Assembly: GCA_023055505.1 (NCBI GenBank)
Contig: JALIRH010000115.1
Span: forward strand, 186,001-250,000
Origin: Callipepla californica brunnescens
Lineage: Eukaryota > Chordata > Aves > Galliformes > Odontophoridae
DNA length: 64,000 nt
Reading direction: 5' to 3'
Below are positions 24,701-36,900 of this stretch, one piece after another (the first letter of the stretch is position 1; every line of letters begins with the position of its first letter). Position numbers and translations under genes: made by a program. The notes below the pieces were generated by a model that was not told where the DNA came from, did no database searches, and saw only the letters and a list, made by a program, of their open reading frames with translations.

Positions 24701-26144
24701 CTAGAAATACTAACGCTTTTACCCCCATCTAAAATGGTCAATTCTGCAAAAGCTGTGGGTTGGCAGAAGACTGTTGAAGGCTTGTCATTTTTAAAATGGG
24801 AAACAAAAATATCATTAGACCATGCCAATGAAGTGGTCCAAGATCCAATTATTAGGGGTGCTGACCTCTTCCTCATCCTTTGACTGTGTAAGGGAGGATG
24901 AATGCCATTTACTGCAGTAATGGGAGAGTCTAGGCTGTGCTTGGCCTGAGAACTGAGACATGAGAACAGACAGTCTAGACTTCATCTGCACTGAAAGTCA
25001 GAAGAAAATAAAATAAAAACAAGAAAGCTGAAATCACACCACAGCTTAAAAAGCTGTAACAATCTATACAAAGCATTTGTTTTTTCCCCTGCTGAGAGGA
25101 TTGTTTCTGTGTCACTGGATATCCCAGGTGCTTTTATTCCTAATTTGTTGCTTTTATCTGACACTGAGACATAGATGTTTGAGCAGCTGGGGATCCCTCT
25201 GCATTTCCTTCCTCCCCTCTCATTTATCCTCCTTATTTTTGTTACCTTGCATTAATTTGGATGGAGTTCAATTGCATGAATATAAGGGATGGAGTAATTA
25301 ACACTGGCGGCAGGTGAACGCAGACACAGTTTCAGAACATGAGAATTCACTCTTACAGCACAAAATAAATAATAAAAAACCCACAATACCCAGCATCACC
25401 CATGACATGATCTCCTGCTGGACTCAACATAATATTCTGTGGGTATCTGCTATCAAACACCCCTGCGCAGTCACCAGGCATAAAGGAGCTGGAGTGTCAT
25501 CTAACATAACCATCTCCCAGACGAGTTCTCTTTTCCTTTTTGGTGGCTTTGCTTGTGAAATGGAGGGAGGTTCTTCTGCTTATTTTATTTCTCAGTGCTC
25601 ATGGAGCTTTTCACTCTTTTTACTCAGCCAGTAAATTGACCTTTTGAATTCTGCAGCTATTCGGCAGTAAATAAAGAGCAAAATCTCTCTTGGCGAGCAG
25701 TCACTTCGGATTTTCCCATAACTGTTAGCATTCCAGAATTTCAGAATAGTCTTGCACCAGAGTTAGTTCAGCATATGCTAAGCGAAAGCCTTTCTGCATT
25801 ACATTTTTTGCCTATCACGTGTCATCTACAAGTAGAGTAAGAAAGAATCAACTTTCTAAAAAGAGCAGTACGCATTGGGCAGAGAGCAGTACTGCTAAAG
25901 ATTCACAGCAATAAGGAAGGGCAATGCAGTCTGGCAGTCTGGGCTGGGAACTCTCCAGTTCTATCTCTGCTCTCAACAGCTCCTACCTACAACCCTTGGC
26001 TATTCAGCAAGGCAGTGAAATCCAGGAGCAGGCTCGCCTGACCCTCACCTGACAGCGGTGGGTCTCTTTTGGGGCTGGCTCTGCTCACAGGGGCCAGCCC
26101 TGCAGCCGTCCTGCTCCATTCCCACATAAACCCAATGCACTGTT
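21711..26144. other. Non-coding stretch, nothing recognised
   Basis: No supported gene. The overlapping frames on both strands at 22739-23207 lie in a GC-richer patch and contain no family motif. A short (CTGT)n run lies at about 22864-22880. A-rich simple patches occur near 21982-22001 and 23577-23596. A small GC-rich inverted repeat, GGGCTGGC and GCCAGCCC, spans about 26072-26100. Confidence 0.55.
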
Positions 26145-26720
26145 CCCGGTATGTAAATTAAGGATAATACTATTTATCCCTGGAGAAAGATCTGAAGGCT
26201 TAGAGAATGTGTATACTTGGCTTTTGAAATATAATCCATTCCATGGTCAGATGTTCCTTTGCCTTACGGAGCTGTGTGTGCATGTGTTTGGAGGGAGCTC
26301 TGAAGTGACTGCGGATGGGTATCCGTGCCCACTGACCACCCTGTTATCAGCTAATAATTGGGAGAGGCAGAGGCAGCCAGATGTGTTACCCTGGCACGAT
26401 ACCGTGTTTGATGAATAGCGGTGTACCAAGCAACACCATCCATCCCAGTCTATTAGAGCATGGAGGAAAGTGGTGAATTAGCTCTGTGCTGAAATGAATG
26501 GTCGGTCCGGGTACCCTGATAAGGTGAGACACACATCCCGGTGATTAGCGGGGTCGGTACTAAAGAACATTAGGAATTCACTTCTGCCTCTCTGATTGGT
26601 AATTAAGTGACTCGTCTACTGGCCGACAGTCCTGTACGCTTCCCCAGGCAGTTGTTAGTTCTTCGAAAACCACTCCTGACAAAATGAGGTTTGCCCTTGG
26701 TACACAGATAACGAGACTCA
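26145..26720. promoter_or_regulatory. Candidate conserved non-coding element
   Basis: The texture changes to non-repetitive sequence with many intact motif-like words: TAAATTAAGGATAATA from about 26154, TTATCAGCTAATAATTGG near 26344-26361, and GATTGGTAATTAAG near 26594-26607, which combines an inverted CCAAT box with a TAATTA homeodomain core. CpGs are also kept at a higher rate than in the neighbouring kilobases. No good coding frame crosses it. The enhancer reading is inference; conservation could not be tested. Confidence 0.4.
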
Positions 26721-26728
26721 GCTTGACA

Positions 26729-26820
26729 GGTGTGGCGCGATTAGCGCGCTGCTACACGCGGCTCTCTGCTGTAGCCACTCCGCGGTAAACACACTCATTA
26801 CAACCCGCCGGTCCCCGGAG
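26729..26820. promoter_or_regulatory. Compact CpG cluster in CpG-poor DNA
   Basis: About 11 CpG dinucleotides fall within roughly 90 bp, including GCGCG at 26735-26739 facing CGCGC at 26745-26749 (a 5-bp stem), CGCGG, CCGCGG and CCGCCGG. The surrounding sequence has very few CpGs. Such retention normally means the DNA stays unmethylated in the germ line, as at small CpG islands, orphan promoters or some developmental enhancers. No TATA box, first exon or open frame is evident. Confidence 0.55.
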
Positions 26821-27440
26821 GCAAAGCATGTTTGACATTATTAATTGGCTTTTCTGTATAAGGAGTCAAATAGATGAAAAGGTTTATCAAGCTGAAATAA
26901 TTAATTTTGCCTGAATTCGCTGACAGTTCAGTTCTCCTGCAAAAGACCATTTTAAGGAGGGTTTCTTTCTTTCTTTCTTTTTTTTTTTTTTTTTTTTTTT
27001 GAATTTCAAAGTTCAAAAGACACAATAGTGGCAAAAGTGGAGCTTTTTAGTAAATTATAATTAAATTCCCTTTAATTAATTTAGACCTGAGAACAGGGTG
27101 TGTGCGGGGGGGAACTCCTATCTTTGTCTATGCAGAGGTCTAGATGGTAGAACATATCATGGCTTAATAATGCATTAATTTTAATCTAATCAAATTATAA
27201 TAAAAGACGTAATTATGTTTAAAAATTATCATGCTCCAATATTAGTATATTTAAACACTTAATACTTACGCTGCTTCCAGTTAGCAAAAGTTGTAATTGT
27301 TGCACTCAAATTTAGCTTATTTAATGATAGGGCTTATATTCATGAGGTTAATTGAATAAATCATTGTAATAACTAACGGCGAAACTATGATTATCTATCG
27401 GATTCTAATTTCACTTTCAAAAGGAGAAAAAAACTCCGAA
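26821..27440. promoter_or_regulatory. Candidate conserved non-coding element, dense homeodomain-type cores
   Basis: Very AT-rich but not simple-sequence. It carries TTAATTGG (26841-26848), TAATTAAT (26898-26905), TTAATTAA (27072-27079) and a run of ATTA/TAAT cores from 27165 to 27410, with interspersed unique words such as AACGGCGAAAC. That combination is typical of vertebrate developmental enhancers bound by homeodomain factors. It is interrupted by a TTTC/poly-T microsatellite at 26962-27000, which may mark a boundary between two separate elements. Confidence 0.45.
26962..27000. repeat. (TTTC)4 followed by T23
   Basis: Four TTTC units at 26962-26977 run directly into 23 consecutive T at 26978-27000. 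It has the form of a microsatellite, or of a poly-A tail read on the opposite strand. No retrocopy is recognisable next to it. Confidence 0.95.
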
Positions 27441-28929
27441 GTTATTTTTCTTGGTTTCTCTCCCCAAAAGACAGAAGATATTCTCAAAAAACTTGAAGCT
27501 AAGGTTTGACTTCAATCCCGATGCCATACTTCTGCCATACTTTTCTAACAACACATTCTGTGGGTTATTTAGTCTTTCCAAAGCGAGCCAGTGGGACTTG
27601 AGATTTTAAAAGGACGTCTTCTCACCCAGCTTTTAAAAATCTCTTTGACCTTTTCCAAGAGACATGTGCAGACTGCTGGGTAAAGCAATGACAAGTCCTC
27701 TAACAAACCAGTTATTTTTGCCACCCATAACCATAACCATAACTTAACATGCTCTGTGGGACTTTTCTACACTAAAGCAGGCTCTGTGCCATCAAACGCT
27801 CCAAGGGTTGTTCAAAAGTGCTATAATTCAGCAGCATCACCACAACCCAGCCAAAAAGAGAAAATTTAGGTAGCTTTTGTTACACATCTAACAGGGGCTG
27901 AGGATCCGAGAATGACACCTAAGCATCAAGAGCTTGATATATTTTTCTTAACATTTGAGAATTTTTGTAAATATCTCTCATGTCTATACAACTGGTGGGA
28001 ATTCAGTAAGGCGGAGCTACACCTGTAAAAGCAACAGGCAATTCAGAAGCCACGTGACTTCTAAGGCAAAGGGCAATTCCCATGGTCCAGGAGGCTGCAG
28101 AGGGGAACCAGGGTGTACTGATAGGCTGTGGTGTGACCACTGATACATACAGACCCACATGGGCTGGAAGAAACACAGGGAAAGAGAAGGGAAAGCATTG
28201 AGACCTGCTTTAAGAGCCACTCCAGAACTACTCCAAGCTTACAAGCCTTTCACAGTGGTAAACTGCAGTATTTACCTGTTACTAAGCATTTGGTTCAAGA
28301 AATGGCATCTTCCAAAAATGCAAACCTCTGTGCACACACACTGGAGCAGTCAGCAAACGCATCAAAGGGATGAGAAATTAAGGCCAGTCATTAACAGTGT
28401 CATTTTCTCCCTTTGCCACACTTAATGATACTTATCATATTTTCTGCTTGCATGTACTATATTAAAGTAAGTAATTGGCTACATAATAAAGCACAGAGGA
28501 CGTTCTGCTGAAGTAACTAGGGACTTGAGAACTGGGAGGGAAGAGCAAGAACACTGGGTACGAAGTGAGCTGTGGCTGATTCACCAAATTTATTCAACAT
28601 TTTAGTTGGCATTTTTCATAAATACTTTTAAGTCTTGTGTCTTTCAGACGTGGATTCGTACTCTAATTGAAGGTGCAATTTATTTTGGATTTGTAATGGC
28701 TTGCCTCACACTAACAAATCTCGCCTTAAAAACTCTGGCAAAAATACATACACACACAACTAAGGCAAAGACCCCGATGCCACATAACACATTGTTCTGC
28801 CAACAGAATTAATAATTCTAAATCTTAAAATTATCATCTTTGTCATGTTTGATAAAATCCTCTACCAAGAAGGATTCTGTGTCAATGTGGTCAGTAGAAG
28901 AATATCCTGGGGGAAAGCACATCTGCCCA
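27441..28929. other. Non-coding stretch, nothing firm
   Basis: No supported gene. A (CCATAA)3 hexamer repeat lies at 27725-27742. The 68-codon plus frame at 28606-28812 is preceded by a pyrimidine-rich stretch ending in CAG near 28648, but a suggestive acceptor alone does not make an exon and the peptide is unfamiliar. Confidence 0.55.
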
Positions 28930-29170
28930 GCACCTCCCTTTCATTCATTAACCCACCAGGGGCTAACACTAATTAGATCAGGCTGCTCATTTTAAGCTGA
29001 TAATTGATTTAAATAGGTTGCTCATTTAAAATAGAATAAAAACCTGCTAAACATTTGGTGCTTGGGTTTTTTTCATCTGCAACTTTCAATTGCTTGTGCA
29101 ATGTAGCATAAAATGTAGAGGTCTCCCTTTGCTAAAAAGGCCATAAAATTAATTACAATGAGTATGAATT
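28930..29170. promoter_or_regulatory. Candidate non-coding element with an internal 35-bp-spaced direct repeat
   Basis: GGCTGCTCATTTTAA at 28981-28995 recurs as GGTTGCTCATTTAAAA at 29016-29031, with TGATAATTGATTTAAAT between them. An ACTAATTAGATCA block lies just upstream. Paired motifs around TAAT/ATTA cores suggest a regulatory element rather than a transposon, but this is inference. Confidence 0.35.
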
Positions 29171-30059
29171 GTGCAGGGCGAGGGGGTGGGGGAAAATGAG
29201 TGTTAGAGTTAACTGGTGGTGACTGACTAAGAGCCAGAAGGAAGAGATCTTGTTTCCTTTAAGCTGACTTTTGTGAGTAACTCAGTGTTACAGAATTTTT
29301 CATCTCGTAAGAGGAAGAGCAGTGCAGTGTGCCCAGTGATGCTTTGTGCCCCTCCTAAGTTGGCACTGCTGGGTGTGCATGCATTAGTGCACACTGCTGG
29401 AGGTTTCTCTCATCTCTCTCTTTAATTAATTAATAGCTCAGTCTCTGTCCAAGCACATAAATAAGAAAACTCCATTATGTTATTAGGATGATATCAAGCC
29501 TCAGTCAATGTAAAAAATACTCCCTTAGAGAAGGTGTGGATCAAAAACTTTAGCTGCATGTGGCCATAAGTGACAGCTTGTTACTTCGAGATCTACATAA
29601 ATGATTATCTTTTCAGCCAGCCCTAAGCATGTGTGTTTACACGAGGCTCAGACCTCTGCCCAGACCAGCACCCAGCATTTGCTGTTTATTTAGCCCAGAC
29701 AAGCATTTAAATCTGCAAGCTGACGTGTGCACACACAGCAAAGCGAGCAGCAGTGGGTACAAGTGGGCTGAAGCTCCTGGCACAGCTGCGGATGTTTTAA
29801 ACCAGGGTTACCCTCCGAGATCGTCAACACCATCGTTTTATTTTTAATGCATTTCACCATTCATTTCAGTTGAGCCCCTTGCCCACTTGGGGAAGTTGCC
29901 TGTGCCACCAATCACTGTGTTTGTCCGGAACAAGTCGCACTCTTCCTCCTGCTTCCAACACATTCACACCAGAGGTTCAGACTTGGCAGCTCAACCAGTT
30001 TCTGCCTTGAAAAACTATTCAAGAGCACTCACTAGTGGCTGGGAATTCACATAGCACCT
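29171..30059. other. Non-coding stretch, nothing firm
   Basis: No coding frame above 72 codons. It includes a G-rich run near 29179-29190 and a TTAATTAATTAATAG word near 29423-29437. It lies between two candidate regulatory blocks and may contain parts of them. Confidence 0.5.
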
Positions 30060-30470
30060 TAGCGGGCCATTACTCAGCCTGTTTCACTCATGCCTTTTTA
30101 AATCGTAGGGAAGACAGCAAGGAGACAATAAACACCCGTTCGATAATTCTGTATTCAGGCATCAGATCATTTTCACAGTTAATGGTAAACACTGTGTACC
30201 AGTAAGCAGTTTTTCAAAGCAACCGGTTGTGAAATACACTCAAAACAACGCCAGTTCTGCGATCGCTATCGGGGAATATCAAAGATAATTCAATTGTTTA
30301 CATTTTACACGAATGCCTGAATTTCGCCGTTCAGTTTGGAACAAAACACACGTTAATAAAGCAAGCTGCTTTAAAGGAAGAAGCTAATTTCTTTCTTCGC
30401 ATTTCAATTTGTCACAGAACACACTCCTCATGCTCTCTCCTTAGGTGCAGTAATATGTAAGCACAAAGCT
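30060..30470. promoter_or_regulatory. Candidate conserved non-coding element (forkhead and TCF/LEF-like words)
   Basis: Non-repetitive sequence with unusual CpG retention (about seven CpGs in 30249-30330), a GCGATCGC palindrome at 30259-30266, a TCF/LEF-type ATCAAAG at 30278-30284 and a forkhead-type TGTTTAC at 30295-30301. It has no persuasive coding frame. The clustering of intact motifs and CpGs in a CpG-poor region is why I single it out. Confidence 0.4.
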
Positions 30471-30837
30471 CACGAAAGTGCAGGTGAACAATCCCCTTAA
30501 TTGACAGTCTGCTGAAATAAGAGCCCACAGATTGGAGGAAATATAATTACCACGTAGCGACGCTGCGCTGATTTTGTTGCCCTGAGATGTCCTGTATGGG
30601 AACGGATGTGACAGTGGATAACCAGGTGAAACTTTGGCAGCACCCAGAGGGACAGTGCGTCACGTAGTTTGGTTTGTAGCCTCGATGCCCTGCTGCAGTG
30701 GGGTGGGTAGAGCAGGGGCTGCACGTCCCCAGGGACAGGACCCCATAAGCGCTGCTTCTCTGGGGCAGACAGGCTCCGCTCCGTGCAGCTCAGCTGCAGA
30801 GGAACAGATTGCCGGATAGCATGGAAAGCTGCCTGCT

Positions 30838-30866
30838 TCCTAGATTAGCCATGAGGTAATCTAGGA
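30838..30866. repeat. Short hairpin, 10-bp arms
   Basis: TCCTAGATTA at 30838-30847 is exactly complementary to TAATCTAGGA at 30857-30866 across a 9-base loop. It is small enough to be chance in 64 kb, so no function is assigned. Confidence 0.6.
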
Positions 30867-33552
30867 TTTACATATGTGTGGAGAGGGACTGTTTTGATCC
30901 CAAGGTAATATATCTGTGGTATAATAATTAAGCAATAGAGAAAAGGTGAAGCAAGGAGGCCAGATAAGAAGGAGGCAAAGTATTGCTGATGCCAAGGAAG
31001 GACACAACAACACACTGGGGCCAGCTCCACGTGAGGCAGCAGCATGGCTGGATCAAGAGCAAGATGCTCATGCATGCACAGCAATGTGAAGCCAAGTGGG
31101 CTACTCCAACCCTAGATCCTCACTCCTGACATGTCAGTGGAAGCTAGGCTTTGATGCAATCACCTGCACAGCAAAAGCACAGCACCATTCCAGAATACTA
31201 GTGTACAGAAATATATCTATTTTTAGTACTTGTTTTTTCATTTCACTCTGTTCTACACAGGAGTTTGGGGGCTCAGAAAGGAAGCTTGAAATGACCATGA
31301 CTCTTTCATATCCTGATAAAGATTTATAACATCATCTAAGAATGAGTAGGTTAATCCAGAGATACCAGTGTCTCCCCTGCTCAGAAAATCCTCATGCACG
31401 GGTTTGACAGCACTGAATGCATTCTGTCAACATATGTCCAGAGATGTCGGTAGAAGTGAAAGTCAGTGAGGTTACACTTGAGACAGAAAAAAAAAAGCTG
31501 GCAGCAAACTTCAGCAGAGTTTTAGAATACTCAGTCATTCGGTCACTATCTCATCTCCTTTATTTCCTACTTCACTGTGCTTTCTGCCATATTTCTTGCC
31601 AGCCTTCTCTCTTTGGTACATTTCAGCTTCTGTGCTTTTCTTTAGAATTCTTTTCCTTAATGTGTCTTTTATTTTTGCTCTAATTTATCTCCTGTCTGTG
31701 CCTGCCTTTGTCTTGAGATGCAATTTCTTACAGCTTTCAATTATCTCTGAAAAATAATTTTCTTTGCAACTTCTGCTTCCATCTCCTCTGCACATTGTTC
31801 TTAATCTCATCTCTGGCTGTTTTTACAGTTACTTAAAATAGCATAATATATTTCTCATCTGCTTCCTGTCTCAGTTGATAACTATGTATCACTGCTATTT
31901 CCCTTGCCATCTCCTGAAGACCATTTCTAAACTGAGCTCCACCTGTTCTCAGTGGGCAGCTCCTTTTCCCCTTGCTTTCCTCCTGCAGCAGTTGTTTGGG
32001 GGGGGGGGGGTCCTGGTCAGCCTTTCAGTGCTTGAATGTAATCACCATCTGACCAAAGATTTCTAGGACATCCCAGTTGGGTTTTACGTGAAAATTCAGC
32101 TCATCATTTCCACCTTCACTTTAGGACATCCATAGAAGAAGGCTCCTGCCAGGATCACTGCTGCAGTTGTTGATGTTCAGCAAGGAGTACCAGAAGTGAC
32201 ATTTTGAACCATATCCTCAAGGCACACACGTTGGAGGAAGCAGCCTTGCTCTCAAGCAGTATGCTCCCTGTGACAGAGGTCTGCTGTCCTCTCGAGAGGA
32301 GGAAAGAAGGCGAGATTAGTGCTGAGCAGAACTTTACTGACACTGCAGCTTCAGAGTCATCAAGGGCTACAAGGATTTCTAAATGCTTCTCAGTTAAAGT
32401 CCTTACACTCAAGGGCTCTTAAAGTGAATACCTAAAAGATTTTTTTTTTCCTGTTTCCTCTTTCTCAAAAAGGAAGAGATTATAAGGAGGTCAAGTTTTT
32501 ATTTGGGTGTTTGGTTTGGGCTTTTTTTTTTGTTTTACTTTTCATTCTGGGGGATTTAAACTACATGTATTTTGGGGCCAGCTCAGCATAAACACACAAC
32601 AGGAGCAGTGTGCTTGCAAGGGGATTGTGCATCTGCTTTCTTGTGTGGTGTGTTTTCTGTTGTATTGCTGTAGTCAGTAACTGCTCTGGATCTCATTCTA
32701 GGACACGAGCCAAGAATGAGAAATAAGGCTGCAAGAGAGACAACAATTCACAACCACAGTATTGTTTGACTTGGAGTACTCACCAGGGTAAAGCCTGCAG
32801 CAGCAATCCAACCACTTTAAGTAGTAGATGCTGATTTTAATCTTCCTGGAAGTTAGGAAGTGCTCCTTGCAGAGCCACGTGCAGCCCATGGAGCAGCTGA
32901 GGGAATTCTTCCAGGTTGTGTCAGTGAGGAAATGGCAGCAGGAGTGCGTTGGTGCTCACCCGCAATGATCCACCGAGAAAAGGAGGATGCATATGAATAT
33001 GGGTTTTGTTGGAGAGAAGGACTGTGCTCCCAGCAGCAGATTCAAAAGATGGATTGGCCAAAATGGGGAAAAATATACCAGTGTTGAAATTTGCTAGAAA
33101 TTCTTAGTCTCTAAGCATGTACACTGAGTGTGAAGGGAGAAGATAAAGCTTTTTCACCCCGATCTGGAAACAAAAAAGCAGAGGGAGAGGAAAACGGGTA
33201 AAGTACATTGACATTTTGATTCTCCTTAAAGAAAGAAAGAAAAAAAAAAAGCATTAAAAACTGCTGAAAGCCTCCATCAAAGTAGGGTAAAGCAGCAACA
33301 GATAATAACTGCCACAGGGCTATACAGGTCCTTGGGTGCCCCAGATTTTCAAGGAAATTGAAATAATGCAAAGTAAACTCCTTAATTTTCTGATAATTGC
33401 TAAGATATGTGACGAATGTTTAAAGAGATTGAGTAGATGTTACAGATTGAAAATTGAATTCAGGAGCGTAGTACAAGTTACTGCACAGGATCATATAAAC
33501 TACCTAATTTCCTGAGCAGTTCTCTGAGCTGATCAGAAAATGCTGATGAAAA
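30867..33552. other. Non-coding stretch with simple repeats
   Basis: No supported gene. Simple sequence includes a G13 run at 31998-32010, T runs near 32440-32449 and 32522-32530, and a GAAA/A-rich run near 33229-33251. The small frames here have no recognisable motif. Confidence 0.6.
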
Positions 33553-33921
33553 TTAAATTTTGATGAAAAAGAACACCTCTCTCAGAACTGTTTGTGGCTT
33601 CCTAATCCAGCCCACACTCCCACTTCCCACATGTCTTTGAGAGTGCTCTGGGTGGGATCCAAAGCTGTGAAAGCAATGGACAGGATCCCACTGGCATCCA
33701 GCAGGTGGGACATGAATGCCAAGTCTGTGTCGGGATGTCTCTTGAAAGCCATATCTCTCAGTGCAGATCCCAAATATTATATCTAGGCCTGCAATAATCC
33801 TCTGTAAAACAAGCCACAAAGGCTTTGGATGTTTTATGGTCAAACTTTCTAGCACAAACAAAATGGCAAATAGCAAATTTACACGGGGAGAACTCACAAA
33901 ATGCAAATAGCCCAGGCACAC
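33553..33921 (-). other. Open region in two minus frames, unrecognised
   Basis: On the minus strand a 122-codon frame spans this whole interval, and a second frame of 63 codons (33582-33773) lies inside it. A pyrimidine-leaning TTGTTTTACAG on the minus strand near 33802-33812 could be read as a splice acceptor. The first part of the long frame is hydrophobic (rich in Leu, Ile, Phe and Val). I recognise neither product. It could be a chance overlap, a decayed exon or part of a non-coding transcript. No start context or donor site settles it, so I do not call a gene. Confidence 0.25.
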
Positions 33922-36900
33922 AGAGCAGGGAAGTTATGTATCACTCTGTCCAAGAAAGGAATTTAAATTTTACTATTCAGAAGAGCCTAGAGCGATCAGC
34001 TGAAGCAGCGTTTGTACCCTGACTCTGCAGCAGCTGCAGCGTTGACACTGGGAGGGAGGGCGAGGATCACCACTGCTCATTAGCACGGCTCTTTCCTATT
34101 ATCCCCCTGAAATTTGACACGAAGCAAAACAATGAACTCTAAAACAAGGAGTCCCTTAACTTCAGATAAAGCAAAGATTACAGTCTTGGTGGTGTTTTTT
34201 TTGTTTGTTTGTTTGATTTTTCTCCTGGTTTACAGAGAGCTGAAGTAGTATTTCTTCTCCTGGATGAGGGTTTTCTTACATCTCTTCCTCACATGGGATC
34301 TCTGCTGTGCTGCAGTCCCCCTGTAGCCACCCTCCCTGCCCTACATTGTGGGGTATTTGCCCCTGCTGTACTATGTGACTATCCAGACCTTCATAGAGGA
34401 CTTGTCCTCTCATATGCAGTTTTAACAGGTCAGATTAAAAAGCTGTAGGAGGGGAAATGGCATACATAAAGACACGCAAGCAAATATATACATGAATATG
34501 CATACATGGCTTCTTTTGGGGGGTAGAAGAAAGAATGAATCAGCTTAAAATGCTGTTTAGCAGGATGAGATCTCTGTCCATCAGTCACAGTGAGCACATA
34601 CTTCTATTTCATTCATAGTTTCAGGAAATAATAACAATTTCTGTAGTAGGAGAGTTAATCTGTCAGGATTACAGTATTCAAAAAGAGCTCCAAAGAGAAG
34701 GGAAGAACCATAAATGATAAATACATGTAAACTAATTGCTGGCTTTATTTTATCAAGCCACAAAAATGTAAAATACTCAGCTCCAGGGATTCTAAATGGA
34801 TTGAACAATATTTTTTTAAAGAAATCTTTCGTTTTATTCCAGGATAATGAGTAAGTGCCCCCAGGACACTCTTGAAAGGAGATAATGCATCTCAAGAGCT
34901 GATTTCCTTTTTCTGGCAATGTATTCCAACTCTAAAAGTATTTGGATTAAGCAACTAAACTGTCTGGGCTGTCAATACAGCAAAGCAAGTTTACAGAGCT
35001 ACCTTTCACTAGCAGCAGCTATATTTCACTATTCACAACTGTTGGGTATATTTTATTCTCATGTGAAAACACTGTTTTTTCTTCAAACTTAAGGTGCAGC
35101 ACAGAGAACAACCCAGGGGTGAGCTGCTCAGGAGAATTCAGAGGTATTTGGCTCACATGTTACTTAGATGTCTAAATTGATACATAAAAAGGTAACTACC
35201 AAGACTCAAAAAACAATTTAGAGCCCAGAACCAGGAATTTACACCCAAGGGTTTGGAGCCCAATCTTCTAAGTCCATTTCACTTTGCAGAGTTGTTCTTA
35301 AAACCTCTTCAAGCACAGAACACGCAGATGGCCATGACTGTGTCTCTTACAACTGTTAACAGTTCTGCACAGCAAAGGGAACAAAAATGCAAAGCCAAAC
35401 TGAGGCAGCAACATGAGCAAGAGGATTAGAAAAAGAATTGATGATTGATAGACACGGGTTTATACAGGGCTCTGTCTTGCTGAAAGATGACAAACCAAGC
35501 TCCTGCTCATTTTGATCCCTAGCTAGGCTGCGTGGTGAGCCCAGAAAACCACAGACAGGAATTTCTGACCTGTCATGGAACCAAACACACCGCAGCTTCT
35601 GCAAACATGGAGCTACAGCAAGGAGGTGCACAAGAACCAGGCAGACAGACCCTGCTATCTCACCTTCACCCCCAGATGGAGAGGGGGTGTTTCCCACTAA
35701 CGTGTGAATCCCTGAGAAGCACAGCCAGTCATGGGGTGAGGCACAGGAGACGGAGACATGCCCACAGCTTCCAGCTTCCTGGAATGAGTAAGATGACAAA
35801 TGTATACTTGGGACTGCTGCACACCTGCTGGTGCTTGAAGCAGAGCAGAGTTATAGAGCTGTGTTCCAAACAGCACCAGTGAAGCCATTGACCCAAATAA
35901 TTCTCCTGGCAGTCCCACTGGGCAAATGTACAAAATGTTGGGGAATGCACCTAGAGATGTGCTTAGCAACTGGGAGCATTTGTTTCTTCCAGAGAGTTGT
36001 AACAAACCATTGACTCGTTCCAGAGATTGGTAACACCCCTGCAAGTCAAGGAAGATCTTTAGTTATTTAAGTGCTTCTGTATTTTTAATTATTATTCCCC
36101 CTATGCTCTTAAAGAATGAGAAATACAAATATTCAGCTCTGCAAAAGTCTAGTTGCTATTGGTACTTATGGAATCCTATGTCCCTCAAGTATTTAAACCT
36201 CACTGTTAAGTTAGAGAAAATGTTTCATGGTGGCCAATCAAAACAGAAAAGCGAACCCCCTTTCTAAGGCTTAGACACATTTGTACTTGTATAAGAATAA
36301 AACTGCCAACAAGATTGTCAAAGAGCACGAGGCCAAGATGCTTTGCTGCTTTTATAGACATCAACTGCCATTTGTTACGTAATGCATTCCCAACCTAATT
36401 ACAGTTACATAGTACCTAACATGGGTATATCTTTATATATATGTGCCCCTGCAAAAACTCCTTTGCTAGCATGCTTCAATTTCATTGGATGTGCTGATCT
36501 TTATGGCTTCCTTTTTAAAATCACTAAACTTCAGGAGAGAGAAAACATACAAGTACCTTAAGAAATGTTGATTTATGAACTACAGTGGTCTTTATTTTTC
36601 TTGTAAACCTGGGTGGAAAATTGATCAGTTATAAGACTGCAATAGATCTCACAGGTTTGCGAGATATATTATTGTATTTTGAGATTACCCAATATTGCAA
36701 GAGATTTTTTCCCTTTCTTTCTTTACCACAGTCATACATTTTCCCATCTCCATTTTTTTTTCTTTTTTTTCTTTTTTTATATTATTTTATTCTTGTTAGA
36801 GTTAGGGAAGCTATCATAAAATGAAAACAAAGAGGAAGAAATCATCCTAGAGAAAGTAGCTTTGGGCCACCCCAGGTTGTCCCAATCCATCAGAATGTGG

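Noticed and set aside
28640..28700. Possible exon after a TCTTTCAG acceptor-like site
   Set aside because: No matching donor with a recognisable peptide, and such acceptor words are common by chance.
35356..36044. Stack of overlapping frames on both strands
   Set aside because: At least four frames shadow each other across the same bases, which reflects low stop density in a GC-richer patch rather than a gene.
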